Below are positions 1 to 10,892 of a DNA stretch of 64,000 nt, piece by piece (the first letter of the stretch is position 1; each line of letters opens with the position of its first letter). A model generated the notes under the pieces. It saw only the letters and a program-made list of their open reading frames with translations, was not told the DNA's origin and made no database searches. Source of the DNA: Sphingomonas sp. SORGH_AS_0950 (GTDB lineage Bacteria > Pseudomonadota > Alphaproteobacteria > Sphingomonadales > Sphingomonadaceae); NCBI RefSeq assembly GCF_030818415.1, contig NZ_JAUTAE010000001.1, positions 1,490,501 to 1,554,500 on the forward strand, written 5' to 3'. The position numbers and the translations under genes are program-made.

Positions 1-218
1 CCGACAGCCCGCCCGCCGAGGCGCCGGAGAACAACCCCGACAGCCCGCCGCGCGAGGACGAGCGCAGCGATATCGAACAGGCGGTCGAGGCGCGCTCCGA
101 TGCGGTCAAGCGTGGTGAAGGCGGCGAGGAACCGGTGACGTTCACCAGCAGCGGCGAGCATGACGGCGTCGGTGGGACCGGCGGCGTGGTGCGGAACCAG
201 GATCTGGATGCGCAATAA
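1..218 (+). CDS. 3' end of an acidic, low-complexity hypothetical protein (partial)
   Basis: An open frame enters from the left edge (first full codon at base 3) and ends with TAA. It gives 72 residues rich in Glu, Asp, Pro and Gly, with a repeated NPDSPP/PDSPP segment at its visible start. The third codon positions are strongly GC, as in the neighbouring genes, which supports real coding. I do not recognise a domain. The composition suggests a disordered C-terminal tail. A hairpin-rich repeat follows directly and may act as its terminator. Confidence 0.55.
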   Translation, partial: DSPPAEAPENNPDSPPREDERSDIEQAVEARSDAVKRGEGGEEPVTFTSSGEHDGVGGTGGVVRNQDLDAQ

Positions 219-228
219 CACGGCAGCG

Positions 229-478
229 GTCTCGGTGAGACACCCTTGCCCTCCCCCAGCCCCTCCCGCCTGCGGGAGGGGAGAAGCTTGCGGCAAGGCG
301 AGAAGATTATCGAAGGCCGTTCGCTAGATTCGAAGCTCACGACAGCGCATTTCACCCGCCCAAAGCACGCCCCTCCCGCAAGCGGGAGGGGATGGGGGAG
401 GGAAAGCCGCAGGCGATGCCCTCTGCGAGACACCAAACCCTCCCCCCGGCCCCCTCCCGCTTGCGGGAGGGGGTGCAA
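229..478. repeat. Intergenic hairpin repeat, family R1 (copy a)
   Basis: The gap between the partial gene and gatB is filled by a composite repeat. It opens with the small hairpin GTCTCGGTGAGAC. A CCCTCCC tract and the palindrome CCCCTCCCGCCTGCGGGAGG follow. A variable core of about 90 bp comes next, then more copies of the CCCTCCCGC/GCGGGAGGG palindrome. The same building blocks recur near 13.4, 23.5, 39.1 and 61.1 kb. It is non-coding and may end transcription of both flanking convergent genes. Confidence 0.8.
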
Positions 479-482
479 GAGA

Positions 483-1964
483 TCAACCCACCAGCGCCTT
501 CTTCAGCAGGTCGTTGACCACCGCCGGATTGGCCTTGCCGCCCATCGCCTTCATCGTCTGACCGACAAAGAAGCCGAACAGCGCTTCCTTGCCCGCGCGA
601 TACTGGCCCAGCTGGTTGGGGTTCTTCTCCAGAACCTCGGCGATCACCGCCTCGATCGCGCCGGTGTCGCTGGTCTGCTTGAGGCCACGCTCCTCGACGA
701 TCTTGCTCGGACCGTCGCCCGTCTCCAGCATGATCTCGAACACCTGCTTGGACAGACTGCCCGACAACGTACCGTCGGCGACCAGCGCCAGCAGCTCGGC
801 TGCCTGGGCGGGGCTGACCGGGCTCTCGGTGATGTCCTTGCCCAGCCGATTGAGCGCGCCGAACAGTTCGGCCGCGACCCAGTTGGCCGCCTGTGCGGGC
901 TTGGCGCTCGTGCCTTCCAGCGCCTCCAGCAGCCCGTCGAACCAGCGCGCCGTCTCGACCTCGGCGGTCAGCACGCCCGCATTATACGGAGTCAGGCCCA
1001 GCGCCTCGTAACGGCGGCGCTTGGCGTCGGGCAGCTCGGGCAGGCTGGCGCGGCATTCCTCGACGAACGCGTCGGTCAGTTCCAGCGGCAGCAGGTCGGG
1101 ATCGGGGAAGTAGCGGTAATCATGCGCATCTTCCTTCGACCGCATCGAGCGCGTCGTGCCGCTCTCGACGTTGAAGAGGCGCGTTTCCTGGACGATCTTG
1201 CCGCCATCCTCCAGAACCGCGACCTGGCGCTTGGCCTCATACTCGATCGCGGCCATGACGAAGCGGACCGAGTTGACGTTCTTCGTCTCGGTGCGCGTGC
1301 CGAACTCGTCGCCGGGCTTGCGCACCGACACGTTCACGTCGGCGCGCATCGAGCCTTCTTCCATATTGCCGTCGCACGACCCGACATAGCGGAGAATGGC
1401 GCGCAGCTTGCGGAGATAAGCCCCTGCTTCGGCGGGCGAACGCATGTCGGGACGGCTGACGATCTCCATCAGCGCCACGCCCGACCGGTTGAGGTCGACA
1501 TAGGAGCGCGTCGGATGCTGGTCGTGCATCAGCTTGCCCGCATCCTGCTCGACATGGATACGCTCGACACCGATCGACTTGGTCGGGCCGTCGGGGTTCT
1601 TCTCGTCCAGGCTGATCTCGATCGCGCCCTCACCCACCAGCGGGTGGTAGAGCTGGCTGATCTGATAGCCCTGCGGCAGATCGGCGTAGAAATAGTTCTT
1701 CCGGTCGAAGCGCGACCATTTGTTGATCTGCGCGTCGATCGCCATGCCGGTGCGCACCGCCTGGCGGATGCACTCCATATTGGGCACGGGCAGCATGCCG
1801 GGCATCGCGGCGTCGACCAGCGAGACCTGGGTGTTGGGCTCCGCGCCGAACGCGGTCGCCGCGCCGGAGAACAGCTTGGCGTTGGAGGTGACCTGGGCAT
1901 GGACTTCCAGGCCGATCACGACCTCCCATTCCCCCGTCGCGCCCTGGATGCGATATTCGCTCAT
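483..1964 (-). CDS. gatB: Asp-tRNA(Asn)/Glu-tRNA(Gln) amidotransferase subunit B
   Basis: GatB is the kinase/tRNA-binding subunit of the GatCAB amidotransferase. It phosphorylates the side chain of misacylated Glu-tRNA(Gln) or Asp-tRNA(Asn) and passes it to ammonia released by GatA. The 493-residue length fits the family. The N-terminal GLEVHAQ motif is at residues 18-24. A central LMEIVSRPD motif follows, and the C-terminal YqeY-like tail has a [23 protein letters not shown] signature. The ATG was chosen because it begins the conserved N-terminus. It overlaps the stop of the upstream small membrane-protein gene as ATGA. Longer in-frame upstream starts would lie inside that gene. Confidence 0.96.
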   Translation of the reverse strand: MSEYRIQGATGEWEVVIGLEVHAQVTSNAKLFSGAATAFGAEPNTQVSLVDAAMPGMLPVPNMECIRQAVRTGMAIDAQINKWSRFDRKNYFYADLPQGYQISQLYHPLVGEGAIEISLDEKNPDGPTKSIGVERIHVEQDAGKLMHDQHPTRSYVDLNRSGVALMEIVSRPDMRSPAEAGAYLRKLRAILRYVGSCDGNMEEGSMRADVNVSVRKPGDEFGTRTETKNVNSVRFVMAAIEYEAKRQVAVLEDGGKIVQETRLFNVESGTTRSMRSKEDAHDYRYFPDPDLLPLELTDAFVEECRASLPELPDAKRRRYEALGLTPYNAGVLTAEVETARWFDGLLEALEGTSAKPAQAANWVAAELFGALNRLGKDITESPVSPAQAAELLALVADGTLSGSLSKQVFEIMLETGDGPSKIVEERGLKQTSDTGAIEAVIAEVLEKNPNQLGQYRAGKEALFGFFVGQTMKAMGGKANPAVVNDLLKKALVG

Positions 1965-2377
1965 GTTCGATCTCGATGATGAAGATAGTTGATCGCCGTC
2001 AGGACGGCGTTGCTGCCCAGCAGGGCGACGATCCAGCAGGTCGACAGGATGCGCAGGACCGACGTCTCGAAACCAAGATGCCGCGCCTCCCGCAACCCGA
2101 TATAGGCCGCGCCCGCCCCCAGCAGCAGGAACAGGATGCCCAGCCGCACCTCGCCGCGCAGGATCACGCTGTTGCCCACGCACAGGCACAGGATGAACCC
2201 CGCCACGCCCAGGAAGAACCGCGCCAGCGTGTGATGGTCGAAGGGCTGGCTTTCCATATGGCTGAGCGACACGCCGACATAGGCGCTGAGGATCGCCCCG
2301 AACGCGACGTTCAGGGCGCCCTGTGCTTCCCGCAACACCGCGATGTTGCGGGCCGTGAAGGCGCGGTCGCTTACCAC
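1961..2377 (-). CDS. Small four-helix membrane protein inside the gat operon
   Basis: This 138-residue protein has four likely membrane segments, near residues 20-40, 54-73, 77-95 and 105-128. I do not recognise the family. Its 5' end overlaps the end of gatA by 7 bases and its stop overlaps the gatB start as ATGA. It is therefore almost certainly translated as part of a gatC-gatA-orf-gatB transcript. Nothing in the sequence ties it to tRNA amidation; it may be a passenger. It is worth noting because gatA and gatB are normally adjacent. Confidence 0.75.
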   Translation of the reverse strand: MVSDRAFTARNIAVLREAQGALNVAFGAILSAYVGVSLSHMESQPFDHHTLARFFLGVAGFILCLCVGNSVILRGEVRLGILFLLLGAGAAYIGLREARHLGFETSVLRILSTCWIVALLGSNAVLTAINYLHHRDRT

Positions 2378-3852
2378 CAGGCCTGCGGACGGGCGGTGAA
2401 GCCCGCGCGCTGCTCGATGGCGAGCCCGGCGTTCAGCACGCCCTGCTCGTCCAGCGGCTTGCCGATGATCTGAAGGCCGAGCGGCAGTCCATCCTTGTCC
2501 AGACCCCCCGGCACCGACATGGCCGGAAGCCCGGCCAGCGAGGCGGGCACCGTGAACACGTCGTTGAGGTACATGGCCAGTGGATCGGCCTGCTTCTCGC
2601 CCAGCGCGAACGCCGCCGAGGGCGCGGTCGGGGTGAGGAGCACGTCACACTCACCGAACGCCCGCTCGAAATCGCGAGCGATCAGCGTGCGGACCTTCTG
2701 CGCCTGGGTGTAATAGGCGTCGTAGAAGCCTGCCGACAGGACGTAGGTGCCGATCAGGATGCGGCGCTTCACCTCGTCGCCGAACCCGGCGGCGCGGGTC
2801 GCGGCGTACATGTCCTGCAACCCCGCCCCTTCGGGCAGGTCGCGCAGGCCGTAGCGCACGCCGTCATAGCGGGCGAGGTTGGACGACGCCTCGGCCGGCG
2901 CGATGATGTAGTAAGCGGGCAGCGCGTACTTCGTGTGCGGCAGCGAGACCTCGACGATCTCGGCGCCTGCATCGCGCAGCCAGTCGATGCCCTGCTGCCA
3001 CAGCGCCTCAATCTCGGCGGGCATGCCGTCGACGCGATATTCCTTGGGCACGCCGACCTTCTTGCCCTTCAGGTCCGCCGACAAAGCGGCTTCCCAATTG
3101 GGCACGTCGAGCTTCAGCGAGGTCGCGTCCTTGGCGTCGAAGCCCGCCATCGCCTCCAGCATGATCGCGCAGTCGCGCACGTCGCGCGCCATCGGCCCCG
3201 CCTGGTCGAGCGAGGAGGCAAAGGCGATCGTGCCCCAGCGCGAGCAGCGGCCATAGGTCGGCTTGATGCCCGAAATGCCGGTGAAGGCGGCGGGCTGGCG
3301 GATCGAGCCGCCGGTATCGGTGCCGGTCGCACCCGGCGCCAGACCCGCCGATACCGCCGTCGACGAACCGCCCGACGACCCGCCGGGGGCGAGCGCGGCA
3401 GTGTCGTTGGGGCGACGCCAGGGCGAGATGACGTTGCCGAACGCGCTGGTCTCGTTGGACGAGCCCATGGCGAACTGGTCGAGGTTCAGCTTGCCGAGCA
3501 TGCCTGCGCCCGCATTCCACAGATTCTGCGAAACCGTGGACTCGTAAGGCGGCACGAAGCCTTCCAGGATCTTGCTGGCGGCGGTGGTCGCGACGCCCTT
3601 GGTCGCGAACAGGTCCTTCATGCCGATCGGTACGCCCGCCAGCGGCTTGAGCGTCTCGCCCGCCGCGCGCGCGGCGTCGGCCGCATCGGCGGCGGCGAGC
3701 GCATGGTCGGGGGTTTCGACCAGAAAGGCGTTGAGCGCACGGGCACCCGCGACCTTGGCATTGAAGGCCTCGGCGACTTCGCGCGCCTTGAACTGGCCGT
3801 CGCGCACGCCGTCGCGAATGGCGGCGATGCCGAGTGTGGTGAGATCAGTCAT
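2371..3852 (-). CDS. gatA: Asp-tRNA(Asn)/Glu-tRNA(Gln) amidotransferase subunit A
   Basis: GatA is the amidase-signature subunit that releases ammonia from glutamine for GatB. The 493-residue protein shows the full Ser-cisSer-Lys triad. The Lys is at about residue 79 ([10 protein letters not shown]). The cis-Ser is near residue 159 in GGSSGGSS, and the nucleophilic Ser near residue 183 in [11 protein letters not shown]. The length is normal. Its ATG overlaps the gatC stop by one base (TAATG), a standard translational-coupling arrangement. Confidence 0.97.
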   Translation of the reverse strand: MTDLTTLGIAAIRDGVRDGQFKAREVAEAFNAKVAGARALNAFLVETPDHALAAADAADAARAAGETLKPLAGVPIGMKDLFATKGVATTAASKILEGFVPPYESTVSQNLWNAGAGMLGKLNLDQFAMGSSNETSAFGNVISPWRRPNDTAALAPGGSSGGSSTAVSAGLAPGATGTDTGGSIRQPAAFTGISGIKPTYGRCSRWGTIAFASSLDQAGPMARDVRDCAIMLEAMAGFDAKDATSLKLDVPNWEAALSADLKGKKVGVPKEYRVDGMPAEIEALWQQGIDWLRDAGAEIVEVSLPHTKYALPAYYIIAPAEASSNLARYDGVRYGLRDLPEGAGLQDMYAATRAAGFGDEVKRRILIGTYVLSAGFYDAYYTQAQKVRTLIARDFERAFGECDVLLTPTAPSAAFALGEKQADPLAMYLNDVFTVPASLAGLPAMSVPGGLDKDGLPLGLQIIGKPLDEQGVLNAGLAIEQRAGFTARPQAWW

Positions 3853-4139
3853 TATTCGATCACCTTGGGCACCGTGAAGAAGCCATGTTCGGCCTGCGGC
3901 GCATTCTGCATGAGGAGGTCGCGGATGCCGCCGTCATTGACGACGTCGTCGCGCAGGCGAAGCTGGTTCGGGATCACCGCGGTCATCGGCTCGACCCCTT
4001 GGGTGTCGACCTCGCCCAATTGCTCGATCCAGCCCAGGATATTCCCAAGCTCGGGGGCGAGGCGCGTCGCGTCCTCCTCGGTGATCGCGATGCGGGCGAG
4101 GCTCGCGATCTTCTTCACGGTTGCGGTATCTACGGACAT
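3852..4139 (-). CDS. gatC: Asp-tRNA(Asn)/Glu-tRNA(Gln) amidotransferase subunit C
   Basis: GatC is the small belt subunit that holds GatA and GatB together. The 95-residue length and the pattern [16 protein letters not shown], then [11 protein letters not shown], then a C-terminal FFTVPKVIE are typical. The ATG at the start of SVDTATV was chosen; longer reading would run far into the divergent DUF3089 gene. It is first in the operon, so the promoter should lie in the 138-bp gap shared with that gene. Confidence 0.95.
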   Translation of the reverse strand: MSVDTATVKKIASLARIAITEEDATRLAPELGNILGWIEQLGEVDTQGVEPMTAVIPNQLRLRDDVVNDGGIRDLLMQNAPQAEHGFFTVPKVIE

Positions 4140-4277
4140 GGATTTGCGGCTAGCATCGCCGCGCGGCTTCGCGCAACGCTTTTGCCGTCTCGGCGATTGC
4201 AACGGGGGCAAGTCAGGCGTCATGGATAGCAATTGCGGGCCGCCCAATTTTGCTGCGACGCACAATGGAGTGAGGAT

Positions 4278-5384
4278 TTGGCGCGCAAATTCCTGTATGT
4301 GGTGGCGGCACTCATCATGCTGACGATCGCCGCCGCCTTTGCCTATCGCCTGTTCGGCAACCAGCTGCTCCGCTGGTCGACGGTCCCGTCCGAGTCGTTC
4401 AAGGCCCAGGCGGCGCCCCCGGCCGACCTGTACGAGCGCAAGGTCCTGTGGCTGGCGCGACCCGACATCCCCGGCAATCCCGCCCTGTGGGTTCCGGCGG
4501 GCTACACGCCCGGCAAGCCCGGCACCGGGGCCGCCATCTTCTTCATCCACCCCACCTCGTACATCAACAAGTCGCACTGGAATGCGCCGATCGACGATGC
4601 GGACACGAATGCGCGCGCCGAACTGTTCCTGCGCGGACAGGCCAGCGCGTTCAATGCGGCGGGCGACATCTGGGCGCCCCGCTATCGACAGGCGACCTTC
4701 GGGGCGTTCCTGACCAGCGTCCAGGATGCCGAGCGCGCGCTCGACCTGGCGTACCGGGACGTGGACGCCGCCTTCACCGCCTTTCTGGCGCAGGTCGATC
4801 CCAACCGTCCGCTGATCCTGGCGGGGCATAGCCAGGGCGCGCTGCACCTGTCGCGGCTGCTGACCGACCGGGTGGCGAAGAACCCCGCGCTCAAGCGGCG
4901 GATCGTCGCGGCCTATGTCGTGGGCTGGCCGATCTCGATGACCGCCGACCTGCCCGCCATGGGGCTGCCCGCCTGCGAGCGGGCCGACCAGACCGGCTGC
5001 ATCCTGAGCTGGCAGAGCTTCGGCGAGCCCGCCGATCCGTCGCTGATCCTCGACGTGTTCGACAAGACCAATGGCTATACCGGGGCACCGCGCAAGGACA
5101 CGGCGATGCTGTGCACCAATCCGCTGACCGGCACGCCGGACGTCGCGGCGCCCGCGACCGCCAATCTGGGCACGCTCTATCCGTCCGCCGATCTGAAGAG
5201 CGCGGACATCGCGGCGGGCAAGGTTCCCGCCAAGTGCGAGGGGCGCGGCATCCTGACCATCGGCGAGGGGCCCAATGTCGGGCCCTATGTGCTGCCGGGC
5301 AACAATTACCATGTCTATGACTATAGCCTGTTCTGGGCGAATGTCCGCGCCGATGCGGAGCGCCGTTTGAAAGCCTTTCGATGA
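4278..5384 (+). CDS. DUF3089 alpha/beta-hydrolase-like protein, membrane-anchored
   Basis: The TTG start was chosen because a GGAG ribosome site lies 7 bases upstream and the next residues ([20 protein letters not shown]) form a clean N-terminal membrane anchor. The resulting protein has 368 residues. An FFIHPTSY segment near residues 88-95 and the nucleophile elbow GHSQG at about 183-187 match the DUF3089 group of alpha/beta hydrolases. Its substrate is unknown. An ATG 45 bases upstream is possible but would place a poor, charged leader before the membrane helix. The 3' end overlaps ruvX as ATGA, so the two are probably co-translated. Confidence 0.85.
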   Translation: MARKFLYVVAALIMLTIAAAFAYRLFGNQLLRWSTVPSESFKAQAAPPADLYERKVLWLARPDIPGNPALWVPAGYTPGKPGTGAAIFFIHPTSYINKSHWNAPIDDADTNARAELFLRGQASAFNAAGDIWAPRYRQATFGAFLTSVQDAERALDLAYRDVDAAFTAFLAQVDPNRPLILAGHSQGALHLSRLLTDRVAKNPALKRRIVAAYVVGWPISMTADLPAMGLPACERADQTGCILSWQSFGEPADPSLILDVFDKTNGYTGAPRKDTAMLCTNPLTGTPDVAAPATANLGTLYPSADLKSADIAAGKVPAKCEGRGILTIGEGPNVGPYVLPGNNYHVYDYSLFWANVRADAERRLKAFR

Positions 5385-5845
5385 GCCTGATCACCACCGA
5401 CCGCACCGAATTCCGCAACGCCCTCCCCTCGGGCGGGCGGCTGATCGGGCTGGACGTCGGCACCAAGACCGTGGGCACCGCGCTCTGCGACGCCGGATGG
5501 AGCTTCGCCAGCCCCGCCACCCTCATCCGCCGGACCAAGTTCACCAAGGACAAGGAACAGCTGATCGCGATGATCGCGCAACAGGGTGTGCAGGGGCTGG
5601 TCATCGGCCTGCCGCTCAATCTCGACGGCAGCGAGAGCCCGCGCTCGCAATCGACCCGTGCCTTTGCCCGCAACTGCGCCGATCTGGGCCCCATATTGCT
5701 CTGGGACGAACGCTGGTCGACCGTCGCGGTCGAGCGGACGATGATCGAGCAGGATATGAGCCGCGCCAAGCGGGCGGAGCGGATCGACAATCTCGCCGCC
5801 GCGCACATCCTTCAGGCGGCGATCGACGCGCTGGTGATGGCGTAA
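5381..5845 (+). CDS. ruvX: Putative pre-16S rRNA nuclease / Holliday junction resolvase-like RuvX (YqgF)
   Basis: The 154-residue RNase H-fold protein carries the YqgF landmarks. [13 protein letters not shown] supplies the first catalytic Asp, [15 protein letters not shown] the central strand, and [13 protein letters not shown] the next acidic site. A C-terminal [10 protein letters not shown] helix holds the last Asp. In this family the enzyme trims the 5' end of 16S rRNA precursor. The ATG overlaps the upstream stop as ATGA. The hairpin repeat that follows probably ends the transcript. Confidence 0.93.
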   Translation: MSLITTDRTEFRNALPSGGRLIGLDVGTKTVGTALCDAGWSFASPATLIRRTKFTKDKEQLIAMIAQQGVQGLVIGLPLNLDGSESPRSQSTRAFARNCADLGPILLWDERWSTVAVERTMIEQDMSRAKRAERIDNLAAAHILQAAIDALVMA

Positions 5846-5849
5846 GAAC

Positions 5850-5992
5850 ATTCCTCCCCTGGAAGGGGAGGTGGCAGGCCGAAGGCCTGACGGAGGGGTG
5901 TTCAGGCTGGAGAGGTTGGACCGCAGCAACGACCGGTGACACCCCTCCACCATCCTTCGGATGGTCCCCCTCCCCTTCCAGGGGAGGAAGGA
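5850..5992. repeat. Intergenic palindromic repeat, family R2 (copy a)
   Basis: Outer arms TTCCTCCCCTGGAAGGGGAG and CTCCCCTTCCAGGGGAGGAA form a long stem. Inner parts hold GCAGGCCGAAGGCCTGA and CACCATCCTTCGGATGGT hairpins. A diverged second copy sits between ilvB and ilvN. It is non-coding, probably folds in RNA, and may act as a terminator for ruvX. From its end to the TonB-receptor start I see no further gene, only presumed promoter DNA. Confidence 0.8.
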
Positions 5993-6140
5993 TAGTGATG
6001 CCTCACAAATGTCGACCGACTGACCGCAAAACGACCGCGTCCGCCAACAATGTCACATATCGGTCTCCAACCAGTCGCCGACCCGTCACTCAAGCCCCCT
6101 AGCTGCGCCGCTTCCTACGAAGCCTTTGGGGGGCCCAGCC

Positions 6141-8510
6141 GTGCCGCGTTTTTCCACTCTGTCCCGTTCGATGCTGATGATCGGCGCCGCCGTCATCGCC
6201 ATGCCCGCCCGGGCGCAGCAGCAGTCCGATACGGCGGCGCCCGAGGCCGCGACCAATGGCGACCAGATCGTCGTGACCGCGACCCGCACCACCCGCTCCT
6301 CGGTCGAGCTGGGCGCGGCGGAGATCCAGAAGGTGCTGCCCGGCGCCAACCCGGTCAAGGCGATCCAGACGCTGCCCGGCGTGCAGTTCGAGACGGCCGA
6401 CCCCTGGGGCAATAACGAGCAGAACATCTCGCTGTTCGTGCACGGCTTCAACCAGAACCAGCTCGGCTTCACCATGGACGGCGTGCCGCTGGGCGACCAG
6501 TCCTATGGCAATTACAACGGCCTGACGCCGCAGCGTGCGGTCATCAGCGAGAATGTCGCCCGCGTCCGCCTGACCGCCGGTGCCGCCGACCTGGGCACCG
6601 CCTCGGCCAGCAATCTGGGCGGCGGGATCGAGACCTATTCGAGCGACCCGGCCGCGACGATGGGCGTCCGCTTCGCCCAGACGCTGGGCAGCTATGACGC
6701 CAGCCGCACCTTCCTGCGCATCGACAGCGGCGAGGTCGAGGGGCTGGGCGGCACCAATAGCGGATACCTCTCGGTCGTCCGGCAAAAGGCGCGCGCCTGG
6801 GAATTCGATGCGCGCCAGGGCGGGTGGCAGGGCAATGCCAAGTTCGTCCACAAGGGCGAGAACGGCACGCTGACCGGCTATTTCGACATTTCGGACAAGG
6901 CCGAGCCCAATCAGGATTCGGTCGCGCACAATGCGGGCGGGCTGGAGCCCTATTATCGCTCGCTGCTCTATCCGAACTGGCGGGCCGCGCTCGCCTATGT
7001 CGACGCCAATGGCGCGCCGCCGTCGAACAACCCCAATAATTACATGAACTATTTCGGCGATGCGCAGCGCACCGACTATCTGGGCTATATCAAATATGAA
7101 CGCCGCTTCGGCGATGCGGTGACATGGACCAATCAGGTCTATTACCATCATGACGAGGGCCAGGGGCAGATCACCGGCCCGATCGCGGCGGCGGGCCTGC
7201 CGGGCCTGTTCCGCATCTATTATCCGGGGCAGGATCTGAAACAGGTCTTCGGCGGATCGGGCTATGCGCTGCGCACCACCGAATATGGCATCGACCGCAA
7301 GGGCGCGATCTCGACGCTGGCCATCCATGCGGGCGATCACGAGATCGAGCTGGGCGGCTGGTATGAGCATAACCGCAACACCATCTTCCGCCGCTGGTAT
7401 GCGGCCCCCATCGACAATCCGCCCTCGCCCTATGAATGGGCCGATCCCGCCAAGCGCCGCCTGACCCAATATGCCGCGATCACGAAGTACGACCTGATCC
7501 AGACGCATGTACAGGATCGCTGGCACGTTACCCCGACGGTGACGGTCGAGGCGGGCTTCAAGTCCAGCCTGCAATTCGCCGATGGCCGCGTGCCGACCCA
7601 GCCGCTGCCCGGCGCGCTGCCCGGCACCTCGACCGGCTATCCCGAGGGACGGCTGAACACCAAGAAATGGTTCCTGCCCGCGATCGGCGCGATCTGGGAC
7701 GTTTCGGCCAACGACCAGCTGTTCGGCCATATCCAGAAGAATGTCCGCCAGTTCCAGGCCTCGGTCGCGGCGGGCCTGTCGCCCTTCGCGGTGGGCAGCC
7801 AGCAGGCGTTCGAGCAGATCAAGGCGAACACCTCGCCCGAAACCTCCTGGACCTATGAGGCGGGCCTGCGGTCGCGCCACGCGCTCGACCTGGGGCCGCT
7901 GACCGCGATCGAGGGACAAGTCAGCGCCTATCATGTCGATTTCGACAATCGCCTGCTCCAGATCAGCGCAACGCCGGTCATCGCCTCGGTCATCGGCGGC
8001 GTGTCGATCCTACAGAATGTCGGCCGGGTGCAGACCAATGGCGTGGATGCGGCGGCGACCTTGCGCTTCGGCCCGCACCTGTCGATCTACAACGCGCTGT
8101 CCTACAACAGCTCGAAATATCGCGACAATTATGTCAGCGGCACCAGCACCGTCCTGACCGCGGGCAAATATGTCCCCAACACCGCCAAGTGGCTGAACAA
8201 GACGGTGGTGTCGATCAATGACGGCCCCTTCGAAATCCAGGCGATCGGCGATTATGTCGGCCCACGCTTCGCCACCTATACCAACGACCAGGGCATTGGC
8301 GGACGCTATCTGGTCAACCTCCAGGCCAGCTACACCCTGCCGCAGATCGACGGGTTCGGGGTCAAGGACCTGAAGCTGTCGGTCAACGTCACCAACGTGA
8401 CCAACCGCAAGGGTATTTACGAACTGGTTGTCGGTGCCGCGTCCAGGACCTGGAACAGCTATGCCCAGCCGCCGCGCATGGGCTTCATCACCCTGTCGGG
8501 CGCGTTCTGA
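6141..8510 (+). CDS. TonB-dependent outer-membrane receptor
   Basis: This is a 789-residue TonB-dependent receptor. An N-terminal signal peptide ends near MPARAQQ. The plug domain starts with [11 protein letters not shown] and contains [14 protein letters not shown] and [19 protein letters not shown] 22-strand type beta-barrel follows and ends in an aromatic strand (GFITLSGAF). The GTG start was chosen because a G-rich ribosome site lies 7 bases upstream; a TTG 15 bases earlier or ATGs at the signal peptide are alternatives. The ligand cannot be told from sequence. A siderophore, a vitamin or a carbohydrate are all possible, and no uptake partner genes lie next to it. Confidence 0.93.
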   Translation: MPRFSTLSRSMLMIGAAVIAMPARAQQQSDTAAPEAATNGDQIVVTATRTTRSSVELGAAEIQKVLPGANPVKAIQTLPGVQFETADPWGNNEQNISLFVHGFNQNQLGFTMDGVPLGDQSYGNYNGLTPQRAVISENVARVRLTAGAADLGTASASNLGGGIETYSSDPAATMGVRFAQTLGSYDASRTFLRIDSGEVEGLGGTNSGYLSVVRQKARAWEFDARQGGWQGNAKFVHKGENGTLTGYFDISDKAEPNQDSVAHNAGGLEPYYRSLLYPNWRAALAYVDANGAPPSNNPNNYMNYFGDAQRTDYLGYIKYERRFGDAVTWTNQVYYHHDEGQGQITGPIAAAGLPGLFRIYYPGQDLKQVFGGSGYALRTTEYGIDRKGAISTLAIHAGDHEIELGGWYEHNRNTIFRRWYAAPIDNPPSPYEWADPAKRRLTQYAAITKYDLIQTHVQDRWHVTPTVTVEAGFKSSLQFADGRVPTQPLPGALPGTSTGYPEGRLNTKKWFLPAIGAIWDVSANDQLFGHIQKNVRQFQASVAAGLSPFAVGSQQAFEQIKANTSPETSWTYEAGLRSRHALDLGPLTAIEGQVSAYHVDFDNRLLQISATPVIASVIGGVSILQNVGRVQTNGVDAAATLRFGPHLSIYNALSYNSSKYRDNYVSGTSTVLTAGKYVPNTAKWLNKTVVSINDGPFEIQAIGDYVGPRFATYTNDQGIGGRYLVNLQASYTLPQIDGFGVKDLKLSVNVTNVTNRKGIYELVVGAASRTWNSYAQPPRMGFITLSGAF

Positions 8511-8602
8511 CGCCGATGGTCCCGTCCCGGCCCCGGATTATCGGGATCGGGACCAACTGCCCGCTTGCCCATCGCGCCGCCGCTCGCTACCCGGCGGCTT
8601 TA

Positions 8603-9586
8603 ATGCAGACCTCGGATCATCGCCCCGGCACGCTCATTCAGGGTGGCGCCGTTTTCCCGCACCGGCATCTGACCGGAATCGACGGCCTTCAACCGCATGA
8701 GATCATGTTCCTGCTCGACGAGGCGGAACATTGGCTCGATCGCGGCGCGACCGACACGCCCGACACGCGGCTGGCGGGCCTCACCCAGATCAACGCCTTT
8801 TTCGAGAATTCGACCCGGACCCTGCTGTCCTTCGAGATCGCGGGGAAGCGCCTGGGCGCCGACGTGGTCAACATGCACGCCGCCCAGTCGAGCGTGAAGA
8901 AGGGCGAGACGCTGATCGACACGGCGATGACGCTGAACGCGATGCGCGCCGATGTCATCGTCATCCGCCACATGGCGAGCGGAGCCGTCCGCCTGATCGC
9001 CGACAAGGTCGACTGCCCGGTGCTGAACGCGGGCGACGGGCGGCACGAGCATCCGACGCAAGCGCTGCTCGACATGCTGACCATCCGTCGCCGTCGTGGC
9101 GGCGTCGCGGGACAGAAGGTCGTGATCTGCGGCGACATATTGCACAGCCGGGTCGCGCGCTCGGACATCCTCGCCCTGACCGCGCTGGCGGCCGAGGTGC
9201 GGGTGTGCGCGCCCTCGACGCTGATGCCCAAGGGAATCGAGCGGATGTTCGTCACCCCCTTCACCGATTTCGACGAAGCCATCGAGGACGCCGATGTGGT
9301 CATGATGCTGCGCGTCCAGAACGAGCGGATGGCGGGCGGCTATATCCCCTCCACCCGCGAATATCGCCTGCGCTACGGCCTTACGCCTGAACGCCTCAAG
9401 CGCGCCAAGCCCGGTGCGCTGGTCATGCACCCCGGCCCGATGAACCGGGGGGTCGAAATCGACTCGGAGGTCGCGGATGGCCCGCAATCGGCGATCACCG
9501 AACAGGTGGCGATGGGCGTCGCGGTGCGCATGGCCTGTCTGGACGTGCTGACCCGCCGAGCCCGCAAGCTGGAGGGCTGGGCATGA
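8603..9586 (+). CDS. pyrB: Aspartate carbamoyltransferase catalytic subunit
   Basis: PyrB condenses carbamoyl phosphate with aspartate in pyrimidine synthesis. The carbamoyl-phosphate motif STRT is at about residues 70-73 ([13 protein letters not shown]). HPTQALLDM and [11 protein letters not shown] are further family signatures. The ATG giving 327 residues was chosen as it fits the family length; a longer start would add an unconserved 29-residue leader. The stop overlaps the pyrC-like gene as ATGA. A regulatory PyrI subunit is absent, which suits class A ATCases that assemble with a PyrC or PyrC-like protein. Confidence 0.96.
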   Translation: MQTSDHRPGTLIQGGAVFPHRHLTGIDGLQPHEIMFLLDEAEHWLDRGATDTPDTRLAGLTQINAFFENSTRTLLSFEIAGKRLGADVVNMHAAQSSVKKGETLIDTAMTLNAMRADVIVIRHMASGAVRLIADKVDCPVLNAGDGRHEHPTQALLDMLTIRRRRGGVAGQKVVICGDILHSRVARSDILALTALAAEVRVCAPSTLMPKGIERMFVTPFTDFDEAIEDADVVMMLRVQNERMAGGYIPSTREYRLRYGLTPERLKRAKPGALVMHPGPMNRGVEIDSEVADGPQSAITEQVAMGVAVRMACLDVLTRRARKLEGWA

Positions 9587-10800
9587 GCGTCACCGCCTTC
9601 ACCAACGCCGTGCTGGTCTGCCCGGTCGGCGGCGAGACCTGGGGCCAGGCGCTGCTGGTCGAGAACGGTGTCATCACCGGCACCGGAAACGTGCCCGAGG
9701 GCGCGACCGTGATCGACTGCGGCGGCAATATGCTCGCCCCCGGCATCGTCGATCTGGGCGTATTCAAGGTCGACAATTCCGCCTTCCGCGCGGGCGGGAT
9801 CGTGCGCATTGGCCTGATGCCCGACCAGTCGCCGGTGCTCGACGATCCGGGCGTGGTGCAGCGTGCCGCGCTGATCGGGCGGCCGGACCTGTGGATCCAC
9901 CCCATCGCGGCGGCGACCCGCTCGCTGGCGGGCACCGATCTGGCGGAGATGGCGGTCTGCGTCTCGGCGGGCGCGAAGGCGGTCGGCACCGGGCGCGGCT
10001 GGATCGCCGATTCGGGCGTGATGCACCGGGTGCTCGCCTATGCGGGCGATCTGGGCCTGACCGTCATCGCCCATGCCGAGGATGGCGGCCTGGCCGCCGA
10101 CGCGGTCGCGACCGAGGGCGAGACGGCGAGCCGTCTTGGCCTCCCCTCCGCCCCCGCCATCGCCGAGTCGCTCGCCATCGCGCGCGACCTGATGCTTGCA
10201 GAGGAAACCGGGGCCAAGCTGCACATCCGGCAGGTGACGACGGCGGCGGGCTTCGACCTGATCCGTGCGGCCAAGCGGCGGGGCGTGAAGGTGACGTGCG
10301 GGATCACGCCTGCGCATCTCCACCTGTCGGACATCGCGATCACCGATTTCCGCACCTTCGCCCGCCTCTCGCCCCCCTTGCGCGACGAGAGCGACCGCCA
10401 GGCGGCGCTGGCGGCGGTCGCGGACGGGACGGTCGATGTCATCGGATCGGGCCACGACCCGCATGGCCCCGAGGCGAAGCGCCTGCCCTTCGTCGATGCC
10501 GAAGCGGGCATGGCGGGGGCGGAGACGCTGTTGCCGCTGGCGCTGATGCTGGTGCGCGACGAGCGGATCACCCTGCCCCGGCTGTTCGCGCTGCTGGCCG
10601 CCAATCCGGCCAGGGTGCTGGGCCTCGACACCGGCACGCTGGAGCCGGGCAAGCCTGCCGACCTGATGCTGTTCGATGCGGAAACGCCGTGGATGATCTC
10701 GGGCGACGCCTTCGCCTCGGCGGGCAATACGCCGTTCGACGGCTTCCCCGTCCAGGGCCGCGCGCAGCGGCTGTGGAAGGCGGGACGGGAAATCCTCTAA
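9583..10800 (+). CDS. Dihydroorotase-like protein lacking the metal-binding HxH (PyrC'/PyrX type)
   Basis: The 405-residue protein has the amidohydrolase fold of class I dihydroorotases and overlaps pyrB as ATGA. Key residues are changed. The strand-1 HxH motif (normally PGFVDLHVH) reads PGIVDLGVF at residues 53-61. The catalytic Asp segment (normally TDHAPH) reads SGHDPH at about 289-294. His164 (IAHAED) and His214 (KLHIRQV) remain. This pattern matches the inactive PyrC' proteins that support PyrB assembly in Pseudomonas. I infer a structural partner of PyrB, with a catalytic dihydroorotase encoded elsewhere. Automated annotation would simply call it pyrC. Confidence 0.85.
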   Translation: MSVTAFTNAVLVCPVGGETWGQALLVENGVITGTGNVPEGATVIDCGGNMLAPGIVDLGVFKVDNSAFRAGGIVRIGLMPDQSPVLDDPGVVQRAALIGRPDLWIHPIAAATRSLAGTDLAEMAVCVSAGAKAVGTGRGWIADSGVMHRVLAYAGDLGLTVIAHAEDGGLAADAVATEGETASRLGLPSAPAIAESLAIARDLMLAEETGAKLHIRQVTTAAGFDLIRAAKRRGVKVTCGITPAHLHLSDIAITDFRTFARLSPPLRDESDRQAALAAVADGTVDVIGSGHDPHGPEAKRLPFVDAEAGMAGAETLLPLALMLVRDERITLPRLFALLAANPARVLGLDTGTLEPGKPADLMLFDAETPWMISGDAFASAGNTPFDGFPVQGRAQRLWKAGREIL

Positions 10801-10814
10801 ACTTCGCGAGGCCC

Positions 10815-10892
10815 GTCGCCCCAGCGAAGGCTGGGGCCTCTGGTGAATCTTTCCCGAAAGCCGAGAAAGGCCCCAGCCTGCGCTGGGGCGAC
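10815..10892. repeat. Inverted repeat, family R4 (CCCCAGCGAAGGCTGGGG type)
   Basis: Two 24-bp arms (starting GTCGCCCCAGCGAAGG and GGCCCCAGCCTGCGCT) are inverted with one mismatch and a 30-bp loop. A related copy precedes ilvC. It lies directly between the end of the pyrC-like gene and the palindromic terminator. Confidence 0.75.

Noticed and set aside
229..478. Repeated palindromes considered as a CRISPR array
   Set aside because: The units are unevenly spaced inverted repeats with no regular spacers and no cas genes.
246..1979. Plus-strand open frame opposite gatB
   Set aside because: Antisense shadow of a clear GatB with Arg/Leu-rich noise sequence.
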